Shown piece after piece: positions 41,570-51,689 of a DNA stretch of 64,000 bases. Every line of letters begins with the position of its first letter. The first letter of the stretch is position 1. Both the position numbers and the translations under genes were made by a program. The DNA lies in NCBI GenBank assembly GCA_039105265.1, contig JAPFFF010000002.1:6820001-6884000 (forward strand), in the 5' to 3' direction. The DNA comes from Tritrichomonas musculus. Lineage: Eukaryota; Parabasalia; Tritrichomonadida; Tritrichomonadidae. Under the pieces are notes generated by a model. It worked only from the letters and a program-made list of their open reading frames with translations, ran no database searches and was not told the origin of the DNA.

Positions 41570-43936
41570 ATGAGAGTCAAAACAATATCGATATCCAAAG
41601 CGATTTTTTCCAAATACATCATTATCAGCCAAACAAATCCTACGCCATTTGTCACCATTACAGATTTTCTCTCAAAAATCGTTTCTATCGGCGATGAAAT
41701 GCGACGATGCGTCGTTATTGACATACAAGGATCGTTCACAATCTATCAATTGCTAACAAACTGCTACAAAATCCCAAATTTTGCTGCTGAAAAAATTTAA
41801 AATTTTTTAGGCTCAATTGTTGACGATCAAGATTTCAGAAGATTCTTCTCAATTTCATTTTTAAATGATTTTCAAAGATTCTTTTCATATAACAATTCAA
41901 ATGCAACTAAGTCAAATCATGACAAATCAATCGATATCGTTTATCGGTTCACTTTTCGTGCAGCCACAATTCCAATTATTTCTTTTTTAATCAAAAAGTG
42001 CGTTTTTGACTGGAAAACAGTTTTTAATAATTCGATAAAAATAATATTTGAAAATTGTCTGAAAAAAATGTTGAGAAGTTACAATGAGGCAATCATTTTA
42101 GCTTATTCAATGGATCGAATTTACGCCAATTATAAAAGGAGTGTTTATGCAGCAATTATTCTGGCTAATTTTGGTTTCTTCGTGAGAAATGATGATAATG
42201 AAATTGGACCTTTGTTGTATTTTAGATATCCGAGAAATTTGAAATACAGATTCTTTCCGGTGTTTTCACTTTTACAGAGTTTGCTAAAGGCAACAAAAGA
42301 TGTTGATAGTTTTTTTATGATGATTATTTCAACATTTGGATTTTTCAATGTTGAAAAAAAAGATGTTTCAAACCACTTTGATGAAAATGATCAGCGAATA
42401 ATTCTTTTCATCCTTTTCCATTTCATTCTCTGCCTTATATTTGACACTTTTTGTGCTGAATAAAACTTCTTTTCAATCATGAAAATGTGTGTGATTTCTG
42501 AATTAATATTAAAAGATTTGTCAATCGATGAAATTAACTCAATTTGGTATGATGATCAATTTTGTGATAATTTCTACGAAGATTCGTTGAGTTTCACTTT
42601 AAAAACAAAAAAAAAAAAAAAAAAAAAAAAAAAGACAAAAGATGAATCAAAATTCCATCTAACCGACATTTCTGAATGGCATCCTCTTCTTCCATACATT
42701 AAAATACTAACAATCATCCAATTGATACAGAAATTCATTCATGACAATCCTGATTCATAGATTATTTTTCCAAAACTTCCTTCCGGTTCTGAACATCTTC
42801 TTTTTTCAACTGTTCTTTTGTCTCTTGAATTCTTCATTTTAAGCAAGAAGTGTTGCAGAGATTACAAGATCATTCAACAGCTTGTATTCAATGCATTGAT
42901 TATCACTTCTCAAAATCAGGAGTATTTTTATAATAAAAACAAAGTTGAAGGTGACGAAAACAACGATGTTTTGAATGTTGATGATTTTTCAGATTTGGCC
43001 ACCAAGTTGAAAAAATTGACCTTTCCACAATTTCTGAGGAAAAAGATCGTTTTTGATGGTGGTCAAAATTCATTGATCGACCTGATCGGCGGATTTGGAA
43101 AAATTGGATTGACGGTTTTGACAAGAATGAGCTTTTTTTCTGAATTCGATGAATCAGCATCAATGAAAGAAGAAATATTGAAAAAGAACCGCCAAAGAGC
43201 GAAGAATCTTAAGATGCAGATTATGAATAACTTTAATAAACAGCAAAAATCATTCCAATCTGCACCTAAACTAGGCAGCGAAGATGATGAAAATGATGAA
43301 AATGATGAAAATCAAGAAGAATCTCAAAAAAAGGAATGCGGTATTTGTCACTTAGAAAACAAAGATGATTGCTTTAATTTTCAAATCACCACTTTCATCC
43401 TATTTAAATTGGCGTTTTCGCGATGCAAAAATTTCTTCTTCTAATAATAATAATAATAATAAGGTTGATTTGAGTGATGTTCCAGAATCATTTGAAACAT
43501 TCAATTGCGTTCGAATTTGTTGTCATCCAATTCGCTCAAAATGCATTCAAAAGAAGCATTTCAGTTGTCGTGCTGATCGTTGTCCTAGGAATTCATCAAT
43601 TCCAATAATTGCAGGTCTTTATGAAAATGATTCTGAATTAAATAAATCAGTTCTTTCTCAAGCCGAAAAAATTTGTTAAAAGATCCCTAATACGAAGGCC
43701 TCAAGTTTGCTGTTTATTGTATGTCATCTCAGATTGAGGTGCTTGAAATGAGGCACGGATCGAATCCAGATTGCCTTGATGACACAACAATTCAGTTTTC
43801 ATTAAGAAACATCTGCTTGTGCATCTGGCATGTCTTAAGAAATGAGTCTCAAAAAGTTCTATCGTTTTTTGAGATGTGCTGCCATTTTGGATCATTTCGC
43901 ACGTGGATCTCTTCTGTCGGTGATGTGAAATGACAC
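41570..43936 (+). pseudogene. Remnant of a UBR-type E3 ubiquitin ligase, copy A
   Basis: Consecutive plus-strand frames, broken several times, give one coherent protein. There is a helical part (NFGFFVRNDDNEIGPLLYFR), then a basic helix RQRAKNLKMQIMNNFNKQQK followed by an acidic linker and ECGICHLENKDD. After a gap come CCHPIRSKCIQKKHFSC and CPRNSSIP. The basic helix preceding a RING-H2 of this layout is characteristic of UBR1-family N-recognin ligases. The end (MSSQIEVLEMRHGSNPD onward) fits the region past the RING. The N-terminal UBR box is absent. This is a duplicated 3' fragment now decaying. A poly-A run in the frame (about 42605-42633) shows slippage. No start or promoter is evident. 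Confidence 0.62.
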
Positions 43937-44150
43937 CATACTGAATATGGCGGGTACAATGAAGATATCTTCTGTCGGTGATGTGCTGCCTTTAAGTTCA
44001 AAAACAATCGGTGTAAAATGACACCATAATAATAATAATAATTTGATTCTTTATAATTATCTTCATTATTATCATTTTCGTCATCACCGTAATTACGATC
44101 ACCATCATCATCACCACCACCACCGTAATACGGTGCAAGACATCCACGTT
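43937..44150 (+). other. Junction between UBR remnant and bacterial DNA
   Basis: The phrases tcttctgtcggtgatgtg and aaatgacaccata each occur twice (43910-43943 and 43966-44028), giving a small direct duplication. ATT/ATC-rich simple repeats follow (44025-44130). Base composition then changes abruptly to GC-rich near 44135-44190. Confidence 0.6.
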
Positions 44151-44296
44151 TCCTATGATTGTATGGAGCCCAGAGGCTGCGCTATGGTGAAAAGGCTTAG
44201 ATCGTGAGCAGCGAACGGGCGGGCACCACGGTGGGGCGGGGGCTGCGCAACACGCCTTGAATGCGATTGATCGTCGGGCGTGCGTATATTCAGACT
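44151..44296 (+). other. GC-rich bacterial-like sequence upstream of the L10 leader, copy A
   Basis: GC-rich DNA (gcgaacgggcgggcaccacg) with no frame I recognise. It ends with TATATT at 44285, a possible bacterial -10 box, but no well-spaced -35 accompanies it. I treat this as the upstream flank of the transferred rplJ locus. Confidence 0.5.
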
Positions 44297-44473
44297 CCTG
44301 TAAACCACAGACCGTTGGTTGAGAGTCATTCGTGGCTCTACGAAGTTTGGTTCGCCAAGCCAGCGCAGGTTGATCCCGAAGGCGTCGCAAGGTGCAGTTG
44401 TGCTCTGCCTGTGCGCTTTCTTGTTGTGGCGTCGCCGAGTTTCCAGCCAACGGCCGACTTAGGAAGGAACGCC
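44297..44473 (+). promoter_or_regulatory. Actinobacterial-type L10 leader, copy A
   Basis: The stretch between about 44297 and the rplJ start carries conserved L10-leader text: accgttggttgagag, then agcgcaggttgatcccgaag and gcaaggtgcagttgtgctct. Then comes a Shine-Dalgarno aggaagga at 44461-44468, five bases before ATG. In bacteria this leader binds the L10-L12 complex and represses its own mRNA. In a eukaryotic nucleus it is presumably inert. Confidence 0.65.
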
Positions 44474-45040
44474 ATGAAGAGGCTGGGAAAGGAAGTGGTG
44501 GTCGCCGAGCTTACGGTACTGTTCCGTAACGCCGGCGCTGTCCACCTGACCGAGTTCCGCGGGCTTGCCGCTGTGCAGATCTCCGATCTGGGCGAAAAGC
44601 TAGGCCGCGATACTTCCTACACTGTGGCCAAGAACGCGCGGTTCCGCATCGCCTCTAAGGAAGCCGGCATCGAGGGCCTCGAAGAGATGCTCATCGGTCC
44701 TTTCGCTGTCGTCTTCGTGAAGGGTGACTTCATCGACGCTGTGAAGACTCTGCGTGACTTCGCCAAGACAAGCAAGGCCCTCATCATCAAGGGCCGTTTC
44801 GCAGACGGAACCGTGTATGATGCCGAAGGTGCCAAACAGCCTGCAGACCTCGAGTCTCGTCCAGAGCTGCTTGCCGAACTGTCCGGCGCGCTCAAGGGCA
44901 CGATGCCCAAGGCCGCCTATCTGTTCAACGCCCTGCCAACGAAGGTGGTCCGCGCCGTCGACGCGCTGCGCGAGAGGCAGGAAAAGGCCGCCTGGTCGCC
45001 CTGCGGTTCGCCGCATAGCATCAATCCGGAACACATATAG
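44474..45040 (+). CDS. rplJ: Bacterial ribosomal protein L10 (rplJ), Bifidobacterium-like, copy A
   Basis: 188 codons from the bacterial ATG at 44474; the frame is also open 71 codons upstream through the leader. The protein is plainly L10: ISDLGEKLGRDTSYTVAKN, then VVFVKGDFIDAVKTLRDFAK, GTVYDAEGAKQPADL and KAAYLFNALPTKVVRAVDAL, closest to the Bifidobacterium form I know. The usual end at QEKAA runs on 15 codons (WSPCGSPHSINPEHI), so the original stop is lost. Base composition is bacterial and unlike everything around it. It is a horizontally transferred fragment. Eukaryotic nuclear L10-type genes are P0, quite different. Expression or function in the host is doubtful. It is unlikely to be contamination, because an equal copy sits at the same place in unit B. 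Confidence 0.88.
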   Translation: MKRLGKEVVVAELTVLFRNAGAVHLTEFRGLAAVQISDLGEKLGRDTSYTVAKNARFRIASKEAGIEGLEEMLIGPFAVVFVKGDFIDAVKTLRDFAKTSKALIIKGRFADGTVYDAEGAKQPADLESRPELLAELSGALKGTMPKAAYLFNALPTKVVRAVDALRERQEKAAWSPCGSPHSINPEHI

Positions 45041-45095
45041 AAAATGAAGGCGCAGCGGCCTCAACATCATGCGCCACGAATGAAAGGAAGCCATA

Positions 45096-45206
45096 ATGGC
45101 TAAGTTCACCCAGAATGGGCTGCTCGAAGCTTTCGGTGAAATGACCCCGTCGAGCTCTCCAAGTTGTTCAAGGCCTTTGAAGAGAAGCTCGAGAATCGGA
45201 CAATAA
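45096..45206 (+). pseudogene. rplL: 5' fragment of bacterial rplL (L7/L12), copy A
   Basis: A bacterial ribosome-binding site (gaaaggaag) precedes MAKFTQNGLLEAFGEMT, the L7/L12 N-terminus. A one-base loss after ATGACCC shifts the frame; the shifted text would have read VELSKLFKAFEEKLE, as in Bifidobacterium L12. Homology stops near 45199, where the DNA becomes AT-rich. Only about 34 of the usual 125 or so codons were transferred. Confidence 0.82.
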
Positions 45207-45797
45207 CAAGCCTATTAGAATTATGTCAAGTAAAAATCAAGCTGATGTCATTTTCCTCTATAAAAAAGCGTAACTAATGATTATGGGAAAGCTAAATCAT
45301 GATGGAGAAGACACCACTGTGGATCACTGTTGAAAAAGACGATGTTGAACTTTTCTAAAGAGTGCCTTTACTTAATGCTAATATTCCAATGCAAAAGTAT
45401 GCTGAAAGTTCAGAATGTGGTTGTGAAAGAGAAGGATTAATCGAAAATCAAATTTATATCAAGTAATATATCAAATAAAATAAAAACGAGAAAAAATAAT
45501 TTTTTTTTAGGATGATGAAAAAGTTGATTTCAATTATGAACTCATAAATATTGGCGATACTGGCTGTGGAAATACTCTTCCAATAAAATAACAAAAATAT
45601 ATGAAGCATAATTGAATTTCATCACTTTTTATAAATCAAACAAGAAACCTTATTTTTGTATTAACATAAAACATTATTCATTGAATTAAATTCTGATTAT
45701 TAAATAAAAAAAACTTTTTCTCCAAAAGATTCTTAATAAAATTAATGCAATAGTAAACCAGGTTGCTCTTTCATAATTGTTCTTTGAGTAAAATTAA
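45207..45797 (+). other. AT-rich tail of unit A with coding-like remnants
   Basis: Remnants such as TPLWITVEKDDVELF and LNANIPMQKYAESSECGCER resemble a worn ankyrin-type or hypothetical protein. Near 45540, ELINIGDTGCGNTLPIK looks like a degraded P-loop (GDxxxGKT with Asn for Lys). All are duplicated in unit B. No intact gene. Confidence 0.4.
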
Positions 45798-48700
45798 GGT
45801 ACAAATCCAATACGTTAAATAACCGTCTTTTTTTTTTTGACATTTATAAATGGTCGCTTATTTTAGATATTTTTCATGTTTTCAATATAAATAAAACAAA
45901 AAAAGTGGTCCTTTTGAATCTTTTATGATTATAATCTTTTTAAAAATTATAGTAAATAAAAATATTGAGCGTGATGTATTAATTCTTAATAATAATACTC
46001 AAATTTGTTAATCAACTGAATATATCTTGAATTTAGCTTTTTTATTGAAATTAATATTCCAAATATGTTAGTATGTAACGAAATTCAAGGTATTTTTTGA
46101 TTTTTTATAAAAACTTTATTATCGAAAAAGGGCATAAACTTGATTAGATAGAAAAAAATTATATATTCATAGATAAAATTAAGATATACATGTAGAGATG
46201 TCCAATACAATTGCAAATCAACAGACATATATATGTTTAAAGTTTAACTTCTAAAGCTTTTTATATCTCATTATTTAGAAAGTATTTCTTTTATTAAATG
46301 TTTATTTGTTGAATATTCTTAATAATATAAAAGTATTTATGATTATGAATGGAGATATATTAGATTTAAAATGTTGATTTTAACTTTTTAAAACAGAGTA
46401 GTATTTCATTGCTAATATTTGGTTATATTGTTATATTTATAATATTATATTTATATTTAAATATTTTGATAAATTTTGTAATGTAGGAAAAAAGATATTT
46501 TATTATCAAATAATAACTTTTTGATAAATTATCTATTTTATATGATGAAGATTTGATAAGATTCGATGAAAAATGAGAGGTGAATGAAGAAAATTTTGAG
46601 GGAAATTTGAAATAACAGTATTATTATCTATATTTATCTCTTTATGAAAATAAACTTTATAAATATAAATCATTTATTCATGCTAACATATTAGTAATAA
46701 ATTATATTATTAACATTATTAAATGGATAAACTGTCATTTTTCATCAAAAAATTAAAAAGATTTATTATATTTCATAAAATGAAATAATCCGTTATTTTC
46801 TAATTGTATTTTTAATATATCTTGAAATTTACAATTATATTTTTTAAAATATTCTTTAATATAAGCTTAAACAAAACATATAAATATATTAATTTGTTAT
46901 CAAGAAATTAAATGACGAAAAGTCCGTCCTTGAACTTATAGAAATATGATAAAGAATAGTATTATTTCAATATTATTTCAATTTTATTTCAAAAAAATGG
47001 TTAGCAATCTTTTACAAAAATATTTTTATATTGCATGTATTATATTTATATTTAAGTATAAAACAAAAATTATTCATATAATAAATACATTAATATATAT
47101 AATTTAATTAATTTGTTAATAATAAAGAAATATACAAGAGAACAAAACAATTTAAATATTTTATTTTTGAATAATTATTTTTTATATTTCAATTGAAATT
47201 AACTGAAAATTATATATTTGAAATAAAATTATTAGAAGTTTAAATTAAAATATCTTGAAATATTTTTAAATTAAATCATATTATTATATTTTAAAACGTT
47301 TAATAATACGATAAAACAATTTTAAACATACAAATATCTATTAAATTTAATAGAAACTCTGTAACTGGATTATTCGTTTTTTTTCACCTTAAAAAAATAA
47401 AGTTCAGAATCACAAATCTGACACTATTCAAATTCAAACTTTTTCCGAGGGGTCGCTTTTCACAAAAAATAAACGTTCACAGGTCAAATAAATAACGTAT
47501 TGGATTTGTACCAGAGGTACGGGTACTAAAAATTTTTTTAGAAATTCTTTATATTAATATATTTTATTAAGTATATTCCATATTATATAAAAAATATTTA
47601 ATGAAAGAGTTTTGCTCGTCAGGTGGAGTTTTATGAGTATTTTTATTAATTTTCGTAAACCATTGAAATTTATAAAAAAAATTCATCAAATATTTTTCAT
47701 GTTTTTGCATAAAAAAAGTCATAAAATATTAAATGCATCTTTATTATATGAAAATGTTTAATAAAAAAATTAATTCAATCGATCTTGTAATAATATCATT
47801 TTAAATTTCTATGAATTAAATGATAAATGTGTAAAATGAAGAATGATTTTTGCATAATATAATATGATTTATCTTTTGAAACTTTTTCTACTCTTGAAAA
47901 CATGAATTGCTAAAATCTGATATTAAATATTCTCAATGAAATCTTTTAAAAATGCCTTAAGATATGCGCTGATGATTTATTTATTTACCATAATTGGTTT
48001 AAATAAGAGATTGTTGGGAGAAATTAATGAATATGTTGTAATCTTTGTATTTTTATTATAAATTAAAACTAATTTATCTCAGTAAAAAAAGAATTTTCTT
48101 TGTTTTTAACCGAGCAATTTAAAAGATGACTGTTGGAATAATGCATATTTTAATATATAATTTATCAAAAAATATTTTGCATGCTTGAATTTCCTTCTTG
48201 AAAAAAAAAGCAATTAAAAAAAAATTCAATATGAACCGGAAATAGTCAAATATCCAACCGGAAATAGTCAAAAAGTTTTTGACATATTAAAAAAATCCTT
48301 GAAAAAGATTTATGCCAATTATTTTTTTCATTCAAAAATTTAATTTTTTTTAAAAAAAATTAAAGGTTAAAACGCAGCTACGCCTGACGAGTCGTTTTTT
48401 ATTTTCATATATTTATTGTGATATATATTAATTATCCTATAAATTGATATATAGTTATCCCTTGAGAATTAAACAACCATTCCAAAAAATGAGTTGTAAA
48501 ATACAATTTTTTATAAATTTTATTTTTTTTCATGAAAAAAATTGTTTTATTTTATACAAATAATTATTAAATATTAATATTATATTTATTAGTTAAATAT
48601 ACGATAATTATGAATTAAAAATATTTTTTCATTAAGATATTTATATATATTTAATGTTTTTTGGCCATTATGTAACTTCTTTCCCTTTGAACAAATAATC

Positions 48701-48846
48701 AAAACAATAAGTATTTCATATAATACAATAAATGTTTAAAATAAACATATAATAAAATTATTGAGATATAAAATATTAAAGGAAATAAAAGCAAAATATT
48801 AAATAGACAAAATACGTTATTTTAGTCCCCGCACTTCTTTTGTACC
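45798..48846. mobile_element. Composite TTAA-flanked non-autonomous transposon
   Basis: TTAA occurs directly before (45794-45797) and after (48847-48850), and units A and C show the empty site with one TTAA. The outer ends are GGTACAAATCC and its partial inverse TTTTGTACC. Inside, 45798-47512 forms a sub-element with near-perfect ends (GGTACAAATCCAATACGTTA inverted at its right). Three bases on, 47516-48846 starts GGTACGGGTACTAAAA and ends TTTTAGTCCCCGC-acttctttt-GTACC. There is no transposase gene. TTAA fits Kolobok or piggyBac superfamilies. A further inverted pair CTCGTCAGG/CCTGACGAG spans 47615-48391, probably another small element inside. Confidence 0.85.
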
Positions 48847-49079
48847 TTAAATGCAAATTTTTGATAAAAGTTTATTGAATATAGTGATTTTATTTATAAT
48901 TGGAATTAATAATTATAAAATACAAAATAATGAATAAATATATTAAAATGAAGAATATAAAGTGAAAAATGAAAATGAAAATTTTTTCACAAATTTCTTT
49001 TTATCGTTTTTATATAAAATAAATAAAGCATTCAAAAAATAAAATAAATTGAAAGAAAGATTCACAAATTTATAAAACC

Positions 49080-50393
49080 ATGAGTGAGCAAGAACTTCTT
49101 AAAGCATGTGAAAACGGATATCTTGACAAAGTTCGACAACTTCTTTCTGCCAAAGAAATTGATATCAACTGCAAAGACATTTGAATCCAAAATCATTCAT
49201 ATCATTCAAATCTAACATTTTTCATTATATTGAACAATTGAAATATTTATGGAATTTAACTCGAATATTTAATAATACGCCGTTGATTTTAGCTGCATAT
49301 AACGGTCATTCGGAAATTGTTGAAACATTAATCTCACAAGAAAATATTGAAATCAACTGCAAAGACATTTGAATCCAAAATCATTCATAACATTCAAATC
49401 TAACATTTTTCATGATATTGAACAATTGAAATATTTATGGAATTTAACTCGAATATTTAATTCTACGCCGTTGATTTGGGCTGCAATTAAAGGTCATTCG
49501 GAAATTGTTGAAACATTAATCTCACAAGAAAATATTGAAATCAACTGCAAAGACATTTGAATCCAAATCATTCATGACATTCAGATCTAACATTTTTCAT
49601 AAAATTGAACAATTGAAATATTTATGGAATTTAACTCGAATATTTAATCATACGCCGTTGATTTGGGCTGCATATAACGGTCATTCGGAAATTGTTGAAA
49701 CATTAATCTCACAAGAAAATATTGAAATCAACTGCAAAGACATTTGAATCCAAAATCATTCATGACATTCAAATCTAACATTTTTCATTATATTGAACAA
49801 TTGAAATATTTATGGAATTTAACTCGAATATTTAATGATACGCCGTTGATTTGTGCTGCAAAAAACGGTCATTCGGAAATTGTTGAAACATTAATCTCAC
49901 AAGAAAATATTGAAATCAACTGCAAAAACATTTGAATCCAAAATCATTCATAACATTCAAATCTAACATTTTTCATTTAATTGAACAATTGAAATATTTA
50001 TGGAATTTAACTCGAATATTTAATTCTACGCCGTTGATTTGTGCTGCAAGAAAAGGTCATTCGGAAATTGTTGAAACATTAATCTCACAAGAAAATATTG
50101 AAATCAACTGCAAAGACATTTGAATCCAAAATCATTCATATCATTCAAATCTAACATTTTTCATTATATTGAACAATTGAAATATTTATGGAATTTAACT
50201 CGAATATTTAATAATACGCCGTTGATTTTAGCTGCATATAACGGTCATTCGGAAATTGTTGAAACATTAATCTCACAAGAAAATATTGAAATCAACTGCA
50301 AAGACATTTGAATCCAAAATCATTCATAACATTCAAATCTAACATTTTTCATGATATTGAACAATTGAAATATTTATGGAATTTTGAAATGAA
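49080..50393 (+). repeat. Ankyrin array B: start codon plus six units
   Basis: ATG at 49080 (MSEQELLKACENGYLDKVRQ), stop TGA at 49082+100, then six ankyrin units of 188 bp starting 49181, 49369, 49557, 49744, 49932 and 50120. The third is 187 bp: an A is missing from aaaatc, which locally joins two of the three frames. Units one and six carry identical variable triplets. The layout otherwise equals array A. Confidence 0.85.
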
Positions 50394-51563
50394 ATGATTT
50401 ATAAGGCAGCCATTGACTACGCCAGAGAAAAAAATGATGGAGAAATTGTTGAACTTCTAACGAACGGACCAAATCGACGAATGAAGAACTTAATTGAACG
50501 AAATAAGACACTTCATCTCAAAGTTCAAAGACTTCTGCGAGCAACGCATTTGAGTAAGAACGAAGGAAGATCTCATCCATCCGAAAGCCAGAATGAAGCA
50601 CGAGAGGCAAACTGTGACCTTCAGGAAGAACTGAAGAAGCTGAAGAAATATCTTTCAGCGCTGAACACGAAGACAGAAGAAATCGAAATTGTCGACATCA
50701 ACGAATTCGAAGAAGTTTCTGTGATTGGTGAAGGTGGCACATCAAGTGTGAAGGAAGTGATTAAGAGAGAACGATATGCGAAGAAAGAACTGAAAGAACT
50801 GAGCCATGAAAAACGTCAGCGATTTCTTGCAGAATGTGAAACTCTGAGCAAACTTCATCATCCGTGCATCATCGACATCGTTGGTGTGAACTTTGGAGAC
50901 GAAGATCATCCGCCGTCGATCATCCTTTCGCTTGAACCGAAATCGCTTGAGTCAGCGATCTCGAAGAAGGAACTTGAAAACGACGACAAGAACCGAATCA
51001 CTGTTGAAATTGTTCTTGGAATGCGCTACATCCACAAGCGAAACTTCATGCATCGTGACCTGAAGCCGACGAACATCCTTCTGAGCAAGAACAACGAAGT
51101 GCGAATCAGCGACTTCGGCCTTGCGAAGTACGACGACATTTCATGCTCGCAGACGAAGGGCATCGGCACACTTCGCTTCATGGCGCCGGAACTTTGTGAA
51201 GACGGCGAAGTCAGCACGAAGTACACGAACAAAGTCGACGTTTACTCATTCGGAATCACACTGATGTACATCATCACCGAAAGATACCCGCCATTCAGCA
51301 TGAGAAACGTCGTCCTTGGAATCGTTCCAACGATCCCAGCAGCAGTTGTTGGCTGGGTTTCGTCTCTGATTGTCCGATGCCTTTCGCCAGAGAGCGAAAA
51401 ACGTCCGTCATTCGACGAAATCTTCGACGAGCTGAAATCGCACAACTTCGACCTTTTCAGTGAAGAAAGTGAGAATCAACTGACGAGCAAGCAGCGAAGC
51501 ATGAAACAAGCGATCGAATCACGCGTTCTTGAGATCGAAGCCTTCGAATACCAGCATCAATAA
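50394..51563 (+). CDS. TKL-type protein kinase, C-terminal part of ankyrin-kinase gene B
   Basis: 389 residues, differing from copy A at about five positions (for example G/C at 74, A/T at 94, L/R at 141, R/K at 153, V/I at 257). Gly-loop, Lys130, HRDLKPTN, DFG and APE are all unchanged, so kinase function appears conserved while the rest of the duplicated unit decays. As in A, the ATG overlaps the preceding frame's TGA, and the full product should include the upstream ankyrin array. Confidence 0.9.
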   Translation: MIYKAAIDYAREKNDGEIVELLTNGPNRRMKNLIERNKTLHLKVQRLLRATHLSKNEGRSHPSESQNEAREANCDLQEELKKLKKYLSALNTKTEEIEIVDINEFEEVSVIGEGGTSSVKEVIKRERYAKKELKELSHEKRQRFLAECETLSKLHHPCIIDIVGVNFGDEDHPPSIILSLEPKSLESAISKKELENDDKNRITVEIVLGMRYIHKRNFMHRDLKPTNILLSKNNEVRISDFGLAKYDDISCSQTKGIGTLRFMAPELCEDGEVSTKYTNKVDVYSFGITLMYIITERYPPFSMRNVVLGIVPTIPAAVVGWVSSLIVRCLSPESEKRPSFDEIFDELKSHNFDLFSEESENQLTSKQRSMKQAIESRVLEIEAFEYQHQ

Positions 51564-51689
51564 GACTAACACCTTCAACTAAAAACTTCCTAATTTATTC
51601 TTTTTTTTTTTTTTTTTTTTTTTTTTATTCTCCTTCACAAAATCTACACAAAAAGTGGATTTCATTCAATTATATTCACAAAAAGTGAT

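Larger units (their letters stand above)
38444..45695 (+). repeat. Segmental duplication unit A (about 7.25 kb)
   Basis: Begins attattaaataaaaaaa, followed by ctttttctccaaaagattct. The same start occurs at 45696 (unit B) and 55810 (unit C). Unit A contains ankyrin array, kinase gene, UBR remnant, bacterial rplJ fragment and an AT-rich tail. Units A and B are nearly identical. Their length difference, after removing the 3-kb insertion from B, is about one 188-bp ankyrin unit. Confidence 0.9.

Noticed and set aside
44257-44290. Bacterial promoter TTGAAT ... TATATT before the L10 leader
   Set aside because: Spacing is 22 bp, too long for a confident -35/-10 pair. Kept only as a possible -10.
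44600-45109. Minus-strand frames of 169 and 97 codons opposite rplJ
   Set aside because: Shadows of GC-rich bacterial coding DNA; the plus strand is clearly L10.
44151-45206. Contamination by bacterial sequence
   Set aside because: The same island occurs twice, in the same order within two diverged copies of a protist duplication, with shared mutations.
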